Assembly: GCA_903884105.1 (NCBI GenBank)
Contig: CAISDJ010000105.1
Coordinates: forward strand, 1 to 64,000
Source of the DNA: an uncultured Pseudomonadota bacterium
Lineage (GTDB): Bacteria > Pseudomonadota > Gammaproteobacteria > Steroidobacterales > Steroidobacteraceae
Direction of reading: 5' to 3'
DNA: 64,000 bases
Of the stretch, positions 10,999 to 20,815 are shown piece by piece. Every line of letters starts with the position of its first letter. The stretch's first letter is position 1. Below the pieces are notes generated by a model, which worked only from the letters and a program-made list of their open reading frames with translations, did no database searches and was not told the origin of the DNA. Position numbers and translations under genes: made by a program.

Positions 10999-13056
10999 AT
11001 GAACAAGATTCTCTGGGGATTGGTTGCCATTGTGGGGGCGGTTGCGCTCTCGGGCGTCGCGTTGTACCGCGGGGAGTCGATCAACGCGCTGTGGCTCGTG
11101 GTCGCTGCGATCTGCGTCTACGCGATCAGCTATCGGTTCTATGCGGCCTGGATCGCGACCAAGGTGCTGATGGTCGATCCGTCGCGGCCCACCCCGGCGC
11201 AGCGTCTCGAGAACGGCCGCGACTTCGTGCCGACTGATCGCTGGATCGTGTTCGGTCATCACTTCGCTGCGATCGCGGGTCCCGGCCCGCTCGTCGGCCC
11301 GACGCTCGCTGCCCAGTTCGGCTACCTGCCCGGAACACTGTGGATCCTGATCGGCGCAGTGCTCGGCGGCTGCGTGCAGGACATGACGATGCTGTTCATC
11401 TCGACTCGCCGCAATGGCCGCAGTCTTGGCCAGATGGCGCGCGACGAGCTCGGCCCCATCGGCGGTTTCGCGGCACTGATCGGCACGCTGCTGATCATGA
11501 TCATCCTGATCGCCGTGCTGGGGTTGGTCGTCGTCAACGCGATGCGCAACAGTCCCTGGGCAACCTCGACCGTGTTCGCGACGATTCCGATCGCGATCCT
11601 GATCGGGCTGTACCTGCGCAACATCCGGCCCGGTCGCGTGATTGAAGCGTCGCTGATCGGCTTCGCGCTGCTGCTGGCCGCGGTGTGGGGCGGCGGCTGG
11701 ATCCAGAATGCGCCCATGGTGCGCGAGTGGTTCAACTTCGACGGCGTGCCGCTCGCGTGGTTCGTCATCGGCTACGGTTTCGTTGCCGCCATCCTGCCCG
11801 TGTGGTTGCTGCTCGCTCCCCGCGACTACCTGTCGACTTTCCTGAAGATCGGCGTCGTGCTGCTGCTGGGAGCGGCGGTGTTCATCATGCGTCCGGAGAT
11901 CCACATGCCGGCCATTACCCAGTTCGTCGACGGTACGGGGCCGGTGGTCGCAGGCAAGGTATTTCCGTTCGTCTTCATCACGATTGCGTGCGGCGCCATC
12001 TCGGGCTTCCACGCGCTGATCGCGAGCGGCACCACGCCGAAGCTGCTCGGCAACGAACGCGACATCCGCCTGATCGGCTACGGCGCAATGGCGATGGAAT
12101 CATTTGTTGCCATCATGGCCATGATCGCCGCGACGCTGCTCGAGCCCGGCGTCTACTTCGCCATCAACAGTCCCACCGGTATCGTCGGAGCCACGGCGCA
12201 GCAGGCTGTCGCCACCATTTCCGGATGGGGTTTCCCGGTCGGCGTCGAGCAAATGGATAAGCTGGCCCGCGATATGGGCGAGAGCACACTGTTTGCCCGC
12301 ACGGGAGGCGCGCCATCGCTCGCGGTCGGCATGGCCAGTATTCTTGCATCGGTGTTCGGCCAAGGGCTGTTGGCGCTCTGGTATCACTTCGCGATCATGT
12401 TCGAGGCCGTCTTCATCCTGACGACCGTGGATGCCGGCACGCGCGTCGGCCGCTTCATGCTGCAGGACCTGCTCGGCCAGGCCTGGGAGCCGCTTGGCCG
12501 GACCTCCTGGTATCCCTCTGTCCTCATCTCCAGCGCGCTGGTCGTGGCGGGCTGGGGGTACTTCCTGTACATCGGCGTCATCGATCCGAATGGCGGCGTC
12601 AATATCCTGTGGGCGCTGTTCGGCATCTCCAACCAGATGCTGGCGACCATCGCGCTGTGCGTCGTCACCGGCGTGCTCATCAAGCAGGGCCGTGTGCGCT
12701 ACGCGTGGGTCACCGTGCTGCCGATGGCGTGGCTCGCCATCGTCACGACCACCGCTGCCTGGCAGAAGCTGCTATCGACCGATCCCCGCATCGGCTTTCT
12801 CGCCGGCGCCAACGACCTGGCTGCCAAACTGGATGCAGGGGTGTTGTCCGAGGCGGCCGCACGGGCAGCCCCGCAGCTGATCTTCAACCAGCGCCTCGAT
12901 GCCGCGCTGACCGTGTTCTTCGTGCTCGTGCTGTGGGTGATCATTCTGGATACCGCCCGCGTCAGCTGGCGTTTCCTTCAGGGGCTGCCCGTGCCGCCGT
13001 CGTCCGAAGTTCCACACTCGCTCGGTGGTGCCGCCGCCGCAGGAGCCCGTCCATGA
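10999..13056 (+). CDS. cstA: Carbon starvation protein CstA (pyruvate/peptide permease)
   Basis: This 685-residue multi-helix inner-membrane protein matches CstA throughout. It has the LENGRDFVPTDRWIVFGHHFAAIAGPGPLVGP signature at about 65-100, GCVQDMTMLFISTRRNGRSLG, FHALIASGTTPKLL and TTVDAGTRVGRFMLQDLLG. CstA and its relative BtsT import pyruvate and possibly peptides when carbon is scarce. It is coupled by an ATGA overlap to a YbdD-family micro-protein, the usual partner. A structured leader lies just upstream. Confidence 0.96.
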   Translation: MNKILWGLVAIVGAVALSGVALYRGESINALWLVVAAICVYAISYRFYAAWIATKVLMVDPSRPTPAQRLENGRDFVPTDRWIVFGHHFAAIAGPGPLVGPTLAAQFGYLPGTLWILIGAVLGGCVQDMTMLFISTRRNGRSLGQMARDELGPIGGFAALIGTLLIMIILIAVLGLVVVNAMRNSPWATSTVFATIPIAILIGLYLRNIRPGRVIEASLIGFALLLAAVWGGGWIQNAPMVREWFNFDGVPLAWFVIGYGFVAAILPVWLLLAPRDYLSTFLKIGVVLLLGAAVFIMRPEIHMPAITQFVDGTGPVVAGKVFPFVFITIACGAISGFHALIASGTTPKLLGNERDIRLIGYGAMAMESFVAIMAMIAATLLEPGVYFAINSPTGIVGATAQQAVATISGWGFPVGVEQMDKLARDMGESTLFARTGGAPSLAVGMASILASVFGQGLLALWYHFAIMFEAVFILTTVDAGTRVGRFMLQDLLGQAWEPLGRTSWYPSVLISSALVVAGWGYFLYIGVIDPNGGVNILWALFGISNQMLATIALCVVTGVLIKQGRVRYAWVTVLPMAWLAIVTTTAAWQKLLSTDPRIGFLAGANDLAAKLDAGVLSEAAARAAPQLIFNQRLDAALTVFFVLVLWVIILDTARVSWRFLQGLPVPPSSEVPHSLGGAAAAGARP

Positions 13057-13244
13057 TTTCCATGGCCACCAGGCGGTTACGCCTTGCCTGGCAGTTTGTC
13101 AGAACGCTTGCCGGTGACGATGCTTACGACCGCTACCAGGAACACCAGCATCGGTACCATGCCGACCGGCCGGCCATGGATCGCAAGGCGTTCTACCTCC
13201 ATTCGCAGCAACAGAAATGGAGCGGCGTGAACCGCTGCTGTTAG
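13053..13244 (+). CDS. YbdD/YjiX family small protein (DUF466)
   Basis: The 63-residue protein starts in an ATGA overlap with the cstA stop. It shows the family's D-x-YDRYxEH core (about 23-32), a PAMDRKAFYLHSQ segment and the terminal Cys-Cys. YbdD proteins accompany CstA/BtsT and are needed for pyruvate uptake in studied enterobacteria. Position and the CC terminus make the call firm despite its size. Confidence 0.9.
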   Translation: MISMATRRLRLAWQFVRTLAGDDAYDRYQEHQHRYHADRPAMDRKAFYLHSQQQKWSGVNRCC

Positions 13245-13429
13245 GGAGCTCCCGCAGAGGTTTCCCGGCGGTCCCCGAGCCCAAGTGGACGGGAGCATCG
13301 GCAAGCGGGGAGGCCTGCCAACCGGAGACGATAACCCTGCCTGCTGGTCCATTCCTGCCTCGGTGCTGCCGGCCTTCAGGGATTCCGGGCCTTCTGTACC
13401 GACCCGCCGCCGCGACAAGGGGCGCTGTG

Positions 13430-13435
13430 TATAAT
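13430..13435 (+). promoter_or_regulatory. Consensus -10 element upstream of yajC
   Basis: A perfect TATAAT preceded by GTG stands 50 bp before the yajC ATG in GC-rich surroundings. No good -35 is visible at 17 bp spacing. It suggests yajC-secD-secF has its own promoter here, since these genes are no longer behind tgt. Confidence 0.45.
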
Positions 13436-13485
13436 GCGCCGCTCAAATCCCTGCCCTCCCCTCCCCCCGGAATAGGAATACCCAG

Positions 13486-13818
13486 ATGGAATGGTTGATC
13501 TCGAGCGCCGCCGCACAGGCAACGGGCATTGCCGCCCCGGGTAACGCACTGATGCAGATGGCACCGCTCGTGCTCATTTTCGTCGTGTTCTACTTCCTGC
13601 TGATCCGCCCCCAGGCCAAGCGCGCGAAGGAGCACAAGGCCCTGATCGCGTCCTTGAGTGCGGGTGACGAGGTCGTGACCGGCGGCGGGATCCTTGGCAA
13701 AGTCACCGAAGTTTCAGAGCAGTTCCTCGTCGTCGAGGTGGCCGAGGGCGTCCGCGTGAAGGTGCAGCGGCACACGGTGACGCAGGTTCTGCCCAAGGGC
13801 TCCGTCAAGAGCGCCTGA
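13486..13818 (+). CDS. yajC: Sec translocon accessory subunit YajC
   Basis: The 110-residue protein has one N-terminal transmembrane helix (about residues 25-45, ending in FYFLLIRPQAKR, the family signature). A small cytoplasmic domain follows, with GDEVVTGGGILGKV. YajC associates with SecDF-SecYEG to aid protein translocation. It lies 38 bp ahead of secD in the classic yajC-secD-secF order. Confidence 0.97.
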   Translation: MEWLISSAAAQATGIAAPGNALMQMAPLVLIFVVFYFLLIRPQAKRAKEHKALIASLSAGDEVVTGGGILGKVTEVSEQFLVVEVAEGVRVKVQRHTVTQVLPKGSVKSA

Positions 13819-13856
13819 AACGCCCCCGGCCCTGCACAAGCACACCGAACCGCACC

Positions 13857-15713
13857 ATGTACCGTTTTCCACTCTGGAAGCACCTGCTCGTCCTGGTCCT
13901 CGTCGTGGTCGGGCTGCTGTTCGCATTGCCGAATGCATTCGGCGAGGATCCCGCCTTGCAGCTTGCCCGCGATGATCGCGCGGCGATGGACGATGCCGCC
14001 CAGCAGCGGGTCCTCGGCATTCTCTCTGCGGCAACCATTCCGGTCGCCTCGGCTCACATTGAGGATGATCGCCTTGTCGTCCGGTTTCCGGACGTTGATC
14101 AGCAACTGAAGGCCCGCGACGCCATCCTTGATACGGCGAACTCGGAGTACCTGATCGCACTGACCAATGCGCCGCGCACGCCAGCCTGGCTGCGCAGCAT
14201 GGGTTTCAAGCCGATGAGCCTGGGACTGGACCTGCGCGGCGGCGTCTATTTCATGTACGAAGTGGATGTCCAGGGCGCGGTCCGCCAGCTGCTCGAGCGC
14301 CTCGATCGGGACTTCCGCACGCTGTTGCGGGATCAGCGCATTCCCTATACGAACCTTGTTGTAGACCGCACCACGCTGCGCGTGGTGTTGCGCCAGGCGA
14401 CTGATATGCCGGCGGCAATCAAGGCCATGCAGGGGCAGGATGCCACGCTGACCGTATCGCGCGACGACGCTGCCACGGAGCCCACCATCCTCGTGCAGCT
14501 GACCCCGGAACAGGTGAAGGTCCGCCAGGATTTCGCGATCCAGCAGAACATCACGACGATGCGCAATCGCGTGAACGAGCTTGGCGTGTCGGAGCCCATC
14601 GTCGCGCGGCAGGGCACCGATCGAATCGTGATCCAGCTGCCGGGCGTGCAGGATCCGAATGAAGCAATCCGCGTACTGGGCGCGACGGCTACGCTTGAGT
14701 TCCGCCTGGTAGACGAAGTCGCTGATCCGTACGAGGCGGAGCGTACCAAGCGCATCCCCCTTGGTAGCAAGCTCTACCAGCGTCGCGAAGGGGGTCCTGT
14801 CCTGCTCAAGCGCGATGTCATCGCGTCTGGCGACCAGCTCACCGACGCCACGAGCGCGTTCGTCGAAGGCCAGTCAGCCGTCAGCGTGAAGCTGGATGGC
14901 CCGGCGGGCGCGAACATGTTGAGGACCACCACGGAAAATCTCGGCAAGCCGATGGCGGTGGTCTACATCGAAAAGAAGCGGCTGCTCGAAGGCGAGCGCT
15001 GCAACGGTACGCGGATCGGTACCGATTGCACCGAGGAAGAGGTCATCAGCGTCGCCACCATTCGTGGCGTGTTCTCGTCCAGCTTCCAGATCACGGGCCT
15101 GCAGTCATCCGAGGCGAGTGAGCTGGCCTTGCTGCTGCGTGCCGGGTCCCTGGCGACGCCGCAGTACATCGTCGAACAGCGGACCGTGGGCCCCAGCCTC
15201 GGCCAGGACAACGTTTCCGCCGGCATGATGGCCATGGCCATCGGCATGGCGCTGACGTTTTCGTTCATGATCGTTTATTACACGGGATTCGGCCTGATCG
15301 CCTGCGTCGTGCTGATCGCCAACGTCGTGCTGCTGGTCGCGGCCATGTCGATGATGCAGGCTTCCCTGTCGTTGCCTGGCATCGCCGGCATCGTGCTGAC
15401 GATCGGCATGGCGGTGGACGCGAACATCCTGATCTACGAGCGCATTCGCGAAGAGCTGCGCATCGGCAATTCGCCCCATGCGGCCATCAACGCCGGCTTC
15501 GACAAGGCTTTCTCCGCCATCGCGGACTCCAATGTCACGACGTTGATCGCCGGCATCGTGCTGTTTGCGTTTGGCACAGGCCCCATCAAGGGGTTTGCGG
15601 TGACGCTGATCATCGGCATCGCGACGTCGCTATTCACGGCGATCCTCGGCAGCCGTTCGCTCATCGATCTCATCTGGGGCCGGCGCCGCCAGCTCAAGAC
15701 CTTGCCGGTCTAG
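13857..15713 (+). CDS. secD: Protein translocase subunit SecD
   Basis: SecD, with SecF, uses proton motive force to pull translocating proteins into the periplasm. The 618-residue product has an N-terminal helix (about 7-27) and the P1 region with LGLDLRGGVYFMYEVD (about 120). A large periplasmic head follows. The RND-like C-terminal helices contain GTGPIKGFAVTLIIGIATSLFTA and the AMSMMQASLSLPGIAGIVLTIGMAVDANILIYERIREE motif region. Length is close to E. coli SecD. Confidence 0.97.
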   Translation: MYRFPLWKHLLVLVLVVVGLLFALPNAFGEDPALQLARDDRAAMDDAAQQRVLGILSAATIPVASAHIEDDRLVVRFPDVDQQLKARDAILDTANSEYLIALTNAPRTPAWLRSMGFKPMSLGLDLRGGVYFMYEVDVQGAVRQLLERLDRDFRTLLRDQRIPYTNLVVDRTTLRVVLRQATDMPAAIKAMQGQDATLTVSRDDAATEPTILVQLTPEQVKVRQDFAIQQNITTMRNRVNELGVSEPIVARQGTDRIVIQLPGVQDPNEAIRVLGATATLEFRLVDEVADPYEAERTKRIPLGSKLYQRREGGPVLLKRDVIASGDQLTDATSAFVEGQSAVSVKLDGPAGANMLRTTTENLGKPMAVVYIEKKRLLEGERCNGTRIGTDCTEEEVISVATIRGVFSSSFQITGLQSSEASELALLLRAGSLATPQYIVEQRTVGPSLGQDNVSAGMMAMAIGMALTFSFMIVYYTGFGLIACVVLIANVVLLVAAMSMMQASLSLPGIAGIVLTIGMAVDANILIYERIREELRIGNSPHAAINAGFDKAFSAIADSNVTTLIAGIVLFAFGTGPIKGFAVTLIIGIATSLFTAILGSRSLIDLIWGRRRQLKTLPV

Positions 15714-15731
15714 CCGCCGGGAGAACCTGAC

Positions 15732-16667
15732 ATGGAATTTTTCAAGAAGACGCCCCGCATCCCGTTCATGGGGAAGCGGGCGTGGTGCTACGGGTTTTCC
15801 ACCTTCCTCATGGTGGCGACGCTCGTACTGTTGGTCACCCGCGGTCTGAACTTCGGCATCGACTTCACGGGCGGCGTCGTACTCGAGCTCGCGTACCCCG
15901 ACACCGCGGACCTCGACAAGGCCCGCGCTGCCGTCTCCGAGGCCGGCTTCCCGGAGGCACAGATCCAGAACTTCGGCACTTCGAGGGACATCCTGGTGCG
16001 GGTATTGCCGAGGGAAGGCGAGGACGTCGTCCAGATCGCCACCGAGATCACCGATGCGCTGCGCGCGGCGCAGGCGGGCATCGAGTTGCGGCGTACGGAA
16101 GTGGTCGGTCCCCAGGTGGGGGAGGAGCTTACCGAGCAGGGTGGTCTCGCCATGCTGTTCACGTTCATCCTGATCCTGATCTATATCGGCTTCCGCTTCG
16201 AGAAGAAGATGGGGGTGAGCGCCGTCATCGCCGCGATCCACGACCCCATCGTGATCCTCGGATTCTTCGCGCTGACGCAGATGCAGTTCGACCTGTCGGT
16301 ACTCGCAGCCATCCTCGCGGTCATCGGCTACTCGATCAACGATACCGTCGTGGTGTTTGACCGAGTCCGCGAAGTCTTCGTCGCGTCCCGCAAGAAGACA
16401 TCCGCGGAAATGATCGATTCCGCCGTCAATGAAACACTGTCGCGCACGGTGATGACCAGCGTAGCGACACTGATCGTCGTCGCTGCACTGTTTATTTTCG
16501 GTGGCGAGGCCCTGAAGGGATTCTCGGCCGCCATCCTCGTGGGCGTCGTCATCGGCACGTATTCGTCGATCTTCGTGGCCGGCGCGCTCGCACTCGACAT
16601 GAAGCTCAAGCCGACCGACTTGATGCCGCCGGTGCGTGACGACAAGGAGCTCGACGCCATTCCATGA
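15732..16667 (+). CDS. secF: Protein translocase subunit SecF
   Basis: The 311-residue partner of SecD begins 18 bp after its stop with a GGGAGA ribosome-binding site. It shows the first helix (about 20-38), GLNFGIDFTGG (about 38-48), and C-terminal helices with YSINDTVVVFDRVRE and GGEALKGFSAAILVGVVIGTYSS. It forms the SecDF export motor with SecD. Confidence 0.97.
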   Translation: MEFFKKTPRIPFMGKRAWCYGFSTFLMVATLVLLVTRGLNFGIDFTGGVVLELAYPDTADLDKARAAVSEAGFPEAQIQNFGTSRDILVRVLPREGEDVVQIATEITDALRAAQAGIELRRTEVVGPQVGEELTEQGGLAMLFTFILILIYIGFRFEKKMGVSAVIAAIHDPIVILGFFALTQMQFDLSVLAAILAVIGYSINDTVVVFDRVREVFVASRKKTSAEMIDSAVNETLSRTVMTSVATLIVVAALFIFGGEALKGFSAAILVGVVIGTYSSIFVAGALALDMKLKPTDLMPPVRDDKELDAIP

Positions 16668-16848
16668 GGCGTGGGGTGTGTCCTCGCGCCAGTTTTCAGC
16701 TGGGCTGGAGTTCCGTCGTTGCTTGCTCATATGGCGCCCCCGTTAGCCGATTGAACAACTGTCGCAGTCAGCTGTCTGCCACTGATAGAGATGCAACGAG
16801 ACCCCTGTCGATCGACCTGACACGCGGGGCTCCTTCTGACGGAGATCA

Positions 16849-17616
16849 ATGATGGAACTGCTTGCTGATCCGCAGACGTGGCTCGCCTTTGCGACGCTGA
16901 CGGCGCTCGAAATCGTCCTCGGCATCGACAACATCATCTTCATTTCCATCCTGGTCGGGCGACTGCCCCCCGAACAGCGCGCCCGCGGGCGCACGATTGG
17001 CCTCGCGCTCGCGATGCTCACGCGCATCCTGCTGCTGCTGTCGATTACCTGGGTCATGAGTCTGGGTGCGGCGCTCTTCACGTTCATGGACAAGGGATTT
17101 TCCGGGCGTGACCTGATCCTGGTCGGCGGCGGCCTGTTCCTGCTCGCCAAGAGCACACTGGAAATCCATACCAGCCTCGAAGGTGAGGAGCACGACCACG
17201 CGGTGGGTGCGGCACGTGCGAGCTTCGTCAGCGTCATCACGCAGATCGCGATCATCGACATCGTCTTCTCGCTCGACTCCGTGATCACGGCCGTCGGCAT
17301 GGCAGATCGCGTCGAAGTCATGATCGCCGCCGTGATGGCCGCTGTCGTCGTCATGATGTTCCTCGCCGGGCCGATCTCCGATTTCGTCGATCGGCACCCT
17401 ACCATCAAGATGCTGGCACTCTCGTTCCTGATACTGATCGGTGTCGCGCTCGTCGGTGAGGGCTTCGGCTTCCATATCCCGAAAGGCTACGTGTACTTCG
17501 CCATGGCCTTCTCGGTGGCAGTTGAAATGCTCAATATCCGCATTCGCGGCAAGCAGCATGACGAGCCGGTGAAGCTGCGCAAGATCATTGACGACGAGGA
17601 CGAACCGTCGAAGTAG
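16849..17616 (+). CDS. TerC-family integral membrane protein (YgdQ/YoaE-like)
   Basis: The 255-residue protein has seven or so predicted helices and the TerC family motifs ALEIVLGIDNIIFIS (about 22-36) and DIVFSLDSVITAVGM (about 139-153). Their paired acidic residues are thought to bind metal. Relatives handle Mn2+ or tellurite stress or metallate exported proteins. An ATG one codon later (16852) has better spacing from GGAG and may be the true start. It has its own 180-bp upstream gap after secF. Confidence 0.9.
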   Translation: MMELLADPQTWLAFATLTALEIVLGIDNIIFISILVGRLPPEQRARGRTIGLALAMLTRILLLLSITWVMSLGAALFTFMDKGFSGRDLILVGGGLFLLAKSTLEIHTSLEGEEHDHAVGAARASFVSVITQIAIIDIVFSLDSVITAVGMADRVEVMIAAVMAAVVVMMFLAGPISDFVDRHPTIKMLALSFLILIGVALVGEGFGFHIPKGYVYFAMAFSVAVEMLNIRIRGKQHDEPVKLRKIIDDEDEPSK

Positions 17617-17851
17617 CCAGCCCGCTCCCGACGCCGCCAGCGGGTGTTTGATCAGCCAGGCAGTGCTGCCCGGTTCTGATGCGAGTTTGCTTGGGCGATG
17701 CCTCGTCGGGGTGCGTCGCTCAGCCATGAATGTGCGCAGGATCTCGCGGAGTGGATCCTCGTCTCTTCCAGTCGAGTCTCATTTTCAGGCCATCCTTCCG
17801 TCCTGCGGAGTGTCGCCGTATGATCGGGCGACCACTCAACGAGGGGCCTTC

Positions 17852-19333
17852 ATGAACTGGCGCATCAAGTCTCTGGATGATTCGTTGGCACTCGCGGAAA
17901 AGCGCGGTCTGCATCGGACCCTCGGGGGGTTCCAGTTGATGATGCTGGGTGTGGGGGCGGTGATCGGCACGGGCATCTTCGTGCTGACGGCCGAGGCGGC
18001 ACAGAAGGCCGGCCCGGGCATGATGCTGTCTTTCGTGATTGCCGGGTTCGTCTGCGCCGTGACCGCACTCTGTTATGCCGAGCTGTCATCGATGGTGCCG
18101 GTGTCGGGATCCGCGTACACCTATTCGTACTCCGTGCTGGGCGAAGTCGTTGCCTGGGTCGTCGGGTGGGCGTTGATCCTTGAATATGCCGTCGCGGCCA
18201 GCGCAGTGTCGGTGGGTTGGTCGAACTATTTCATTCCGCTGGTCGAGCGTTCATTTGATGTCGATATTCCCGTCTTCCTGAGTCGCGGCTATTACTCGGG
18301 CGGTCCCGGTGGGTTGATCAATCTTCCCGCCGTCTGCATCGCGTTGCTCGTGACCTGGTTGTTGCTGATCGGCACGCGCGAGAGCGCCCGCGTCAATGCC
18401 GTGCTGGTGTCGATCAAGATCATCGCATTGACCATCTTCATCGTGTTGTCAGTGCCGGTGATGCAGATGGATAACTTCGAGCCCTTTGCTCCCCTCGGGT
18501 TCGGTGGCATCAGTGCGGCCGCCGCATCCATCTTCTTTGCCTACGTCGGCTTCGACGCCGTGTCGACCGCCGCGGAGGAAACCAAGAATCCGCAGCGCAA
18601 CCTGCCGATCGGGCTGATCGGGAGCCTTGTCATCTGCACGATCTTCTACCTGCTGGTGGCCGCTGGAGCGATCGGTTCGATTGGCGCGCAGCCCGTCCTC
18701 GATGCCGCCGGTGCAGGGCTTGCTCCTGGTAGCCGCGAGATGGGAGAGGTCTGCGCACAGGCCGTCAACTCGGGAGCACTGGCCTGCAGCGACGAACCAC
18801 TTGCGCATGTTCTCCGCCAGCTTGGATGGGAGCGCGTTTCCCGGCTGATCGGACTTGCTGCGTTCCTGGCGCTGCCGTCGGTAATCCTGATGATGCTGTT
18901 CGGCCAGACGCGGATCTTCTTCGCCATGTCGCGCGATCGCCTGCTGCCCGATGTGCTGAGCGACATCCACCCGAAATACAAGACGCCGCATGTGGTGACA
19001 CTGATTACGGGTACGTTCGTGACGGCGGCGGCAGCCTTCTTTCCCGTCGGCAAGCTGGCGGACATTTCGAACAGTGGAACGCTGTTTGCGTTCTTCACCG
19101 TGGCACTCGGGGTCATGGCGCTGCGCAAGTCAGACCCTGACCGCACTCGCCATTTCCGGACCCCGTTCGTCGGGGTCGTCGGTCCGCTGGCGTTGCTTGG
19201 GTGTGCGTACCTGTTCGTCTCGCTGTCGCTCTATACCCAGCTGCTCTTCGTCGGCTGGACGGTATTCGGTCTCATCATCTACAGGTTTTACGGATATCGC
19301 CGCAGTCCGTATGCGTCGGTCCGTGAGCAATGA
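17852..19333 (+). CDS. APC-superfamily amino acid permease (CAT-like)
   Basis: The 493-residue transporter has about 12 to 14 hydrophobic helices. The first carries the APC substrate-binding glycine motif GVGAVIGTGIFVLT (about 31-44), followed by CYAELSSMVPVSGSAYTYSY (about 72-91). FFAYVGFDAVSTAAEETKNPQRNLPIGLIGSL (about 230-260) is typical of cationic amino acid transporters. I chose the ATG preceded by GAGGGG; the longer frame upstream lacks family character. Substrate unknown. Confidence 0.92.
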   Translation: MNWRIKSLDDSLALAEKRGLHRTLGGFQLMMLGVGAVIGTGIFVLTAEAAQKAGPGMMLSFVIAGFVCAVTALCYAELSSMVPVSGSAYTYSYSVLGEVVAWVVGWALILEYAVAASAVSVGWSNYFIPLVERSFDVDIPVFLSRGYYSGGPGGLINLPAVCIALLVTWLLLIGTRESARVNAVLVSIKIIALTIFIVLSVPVMQMDNFEPFAPLGFGGISAAAASIFFAYVGFDAVSTAAEETKNPQRNLPIGLIGSLVICTIFYLLVAAGAIGSIGAQPVLDAAGAGLAPGSREMGEVCAQAVNSGALACSDEPLAHVLRQLGWERVSRLIGLAAFLALPSVILMMLFGQTRIFFAMSRDRLLPDVLSDIHPKYKTPHVVTLITGTFVTAAAAFFPVGKLADISNSGTLFAFFTVALGVMALRKSDPDRTRHFRTPFVGVVGPLALLGCAYLFVSLSLYTQLLFVGWTVFGLIIYRFYGYRRSPYASVREQ

Positions 19334-19391
19334 GGCGCTACGGGCTCGATGGTGGGGTTACGCGTGCGGACCTGCGAGTGGGGGAGCTACG

Positions 19392-19934
19392 TTGACACAG
19401 TCGCTGCCGCGTTCCTTTTCCGTGACCTTGCTGGCCTGGGTCACGATCATTCCGGCGGCCTTTGGTGTCCTGATCAGCCTGGTGCAGAACGCTCTCTTTG
19501 CGACGTTCATGTCACCTGAGCAACTCGAGCAGCTCTTTGCCCTGCTGCCACCCGGCATGGAAGCGGTGCCGCGAGTTTCCTTTGACACGCTGCGCATCGT
19601 GCTGCTCGCGTTCCTCGCATTGTCTGTGATCTTCCTTGCGACGGGGATCGGCCTGCTCAGGCGGCGCAACTGGGCCCGCGTCGTGTTCATCGCCGCCGTT
19701 GCGCTCGGTACGCTCTACAGCGTAGTCACTTACTTCTTTCTGGATACGACAGCGGATCTGTCGGCGATGATCCCGCCCGCCTCTTTTAACGGTTCGCAGG
19801 TGGACCTTGCGTCGATCATGGTGATGGTGCGAACCGCCACGACCGTCCTGACCGCCGTCTTCACTGCGCTGAACCTGTGGCTGATCTGGTGGCTGTGGTC
19901 GCCTGTCATCCGCGCAGAGTTCCGCCGCCCCTAG
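19392..19934 (+). CDS. Small membrane protein of unknown function
   Basis: The frame from a TTG start behind GGGGGAG gives 180 residues with four hydrophobic helices (about 10-35, 62-85, 92-110 and 145-168). No ATG is available in frame. A polar loop follows the third helix (FLDTTADLSAMIPP). I do not recognise the family. It is tail-to-tail with suhB, with stop codons overlapping by 4 bp, and 58 bp behind the permease, so it may be co-transcribed with the permease. Confidence 0.6.
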   Translation: MTQSLPRSFSVTLLAWVTIIPAAFGVLISLVQNALFATFMSPEQLEQLFALLPPGMEAVPRVSFDTLRIVLLAFLALSVIFLATGIGLLRRRNWARVVFIAAVALGTLYSVVTYFFLDTTADLSAMIPPASFNGSQVDLASIMVMVRTATTVLTAVFTALNLWLIWWLWSPVIRAEFRRP

Positions 19935-20731
19935 GCGTTGCGCAACTCTGTGGGCACGAACGGCTTCAGCAGCTCCACGAGCGCCGGGTAGACCTTTGGC
20001 GTGCCTGCAATCACGTGGCCGCCCTGGGTGTACTCGCCACCGGTCATCGTGCCGACCAGGCCACCGGCTTCGGTAATCAGCAGCGTCCCTGCGGCAGTGT
20101 CCCATGGCGACAGCCCCATCTCCCAGAAGCCGTCGAGTCGTCCCGCTGCAACGTATGCCAGGTCGAGCGCGGCGGCTCCCGCATGACGACAGCCGGCGGT
20201 GTTCTGCGTGACGGCGCGGAACATGTTGATGTACTCCTCGAGCCACTGGCTGTTCTCTCGATGGGGAAAGCCGGTGCCGATGAGCGAACGTTCCAGTCCA
20301 ACCTGTCGGCTGACACGGATACGTCGTCCGTCGAGCTGCGCCCCGTCACCCCGCGAGGCGGTGAAGAGCTCCTGGCGCAAGGGGTCGTACACCACGCCGT
20401 GCTCGAGGCGCCCGCGGCGCTGCAGGGCCAGCGAGACGGCGAATTGCGGGAATCCGTGCAGGAAGTTGGTAGTGCCGTCGAGCGGATCGACGATCCACAG
20501 GAACTCGTCGTCGCCCGACCGACCGCTCTCCTCCGCGAGGAAGCCGTGGTTCGGGTAGCTCTGGCGAATCGTTCCGATAATTTCCTGCTCCGCCAGATGG
20601 CCGATTTCGGTGACGAAATCGCTCTTACCATTGGGCCGGACTTCGAGGTTCTGCACCCGGTTCAGGTTGCGGAAAATGACGTCACCGGCACGGCGGGCGG
20701 CCTTGACGGCAAGGTTGAGCATCGGCTGCAT
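19931..20731 (-). CDS. suhB: Inositol-1-monophosphatase SuhB
   Basis: The 266-residue product has the two metal-binding signatures of the family: WIVDPLDGTTNFLHG (about 84) and SPWDTAAGTLLITEAGG (about 218), plus an AEESG box. SuhB hydrolyses inositol phosphates and in enterobacteria also joins the rRNA antitermination complex. I chose the ATG that begins MQPMLNLAVKAARRAG because the longer frame runs into low-complexity DNA. It is divergent from trmJ across an inverted 7-mer repeat region. Confidence 0.96.
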   Translation of the reverse strand: MQPMLNLAVKAARRAGDVIFRNLNRVQNLEVRPNGKSDFVTEIGHLAEQEIIGTIRQSYPNHGFLAEESGRSGDDEFLWIVDPLDGTTNFLHGFPQFAVSLALQRRGRLEHGVVYDPLRQELFTASRGDGAQLDGRRIRVSRQVGLERSLIGTGFPHRENSQWLEEYINMFRAVTQNTAGCRHAGAAALDLAYVAAGRLDGFWEMGLSPWDTAAGTLLITEAGGLVGTMTGGEYTQGGHVIAGTPKVYPALVELLKPFVPTELRNA

Positions 20732-20815
20732 GGAATCCTCGAAGCGGTTTTGGCAAAGAGCGGAGGGCGCGCAGCCCTCTGGAGGCGGGTAGGATAGCAG
20801 GAGCGCAGAGGGGAG

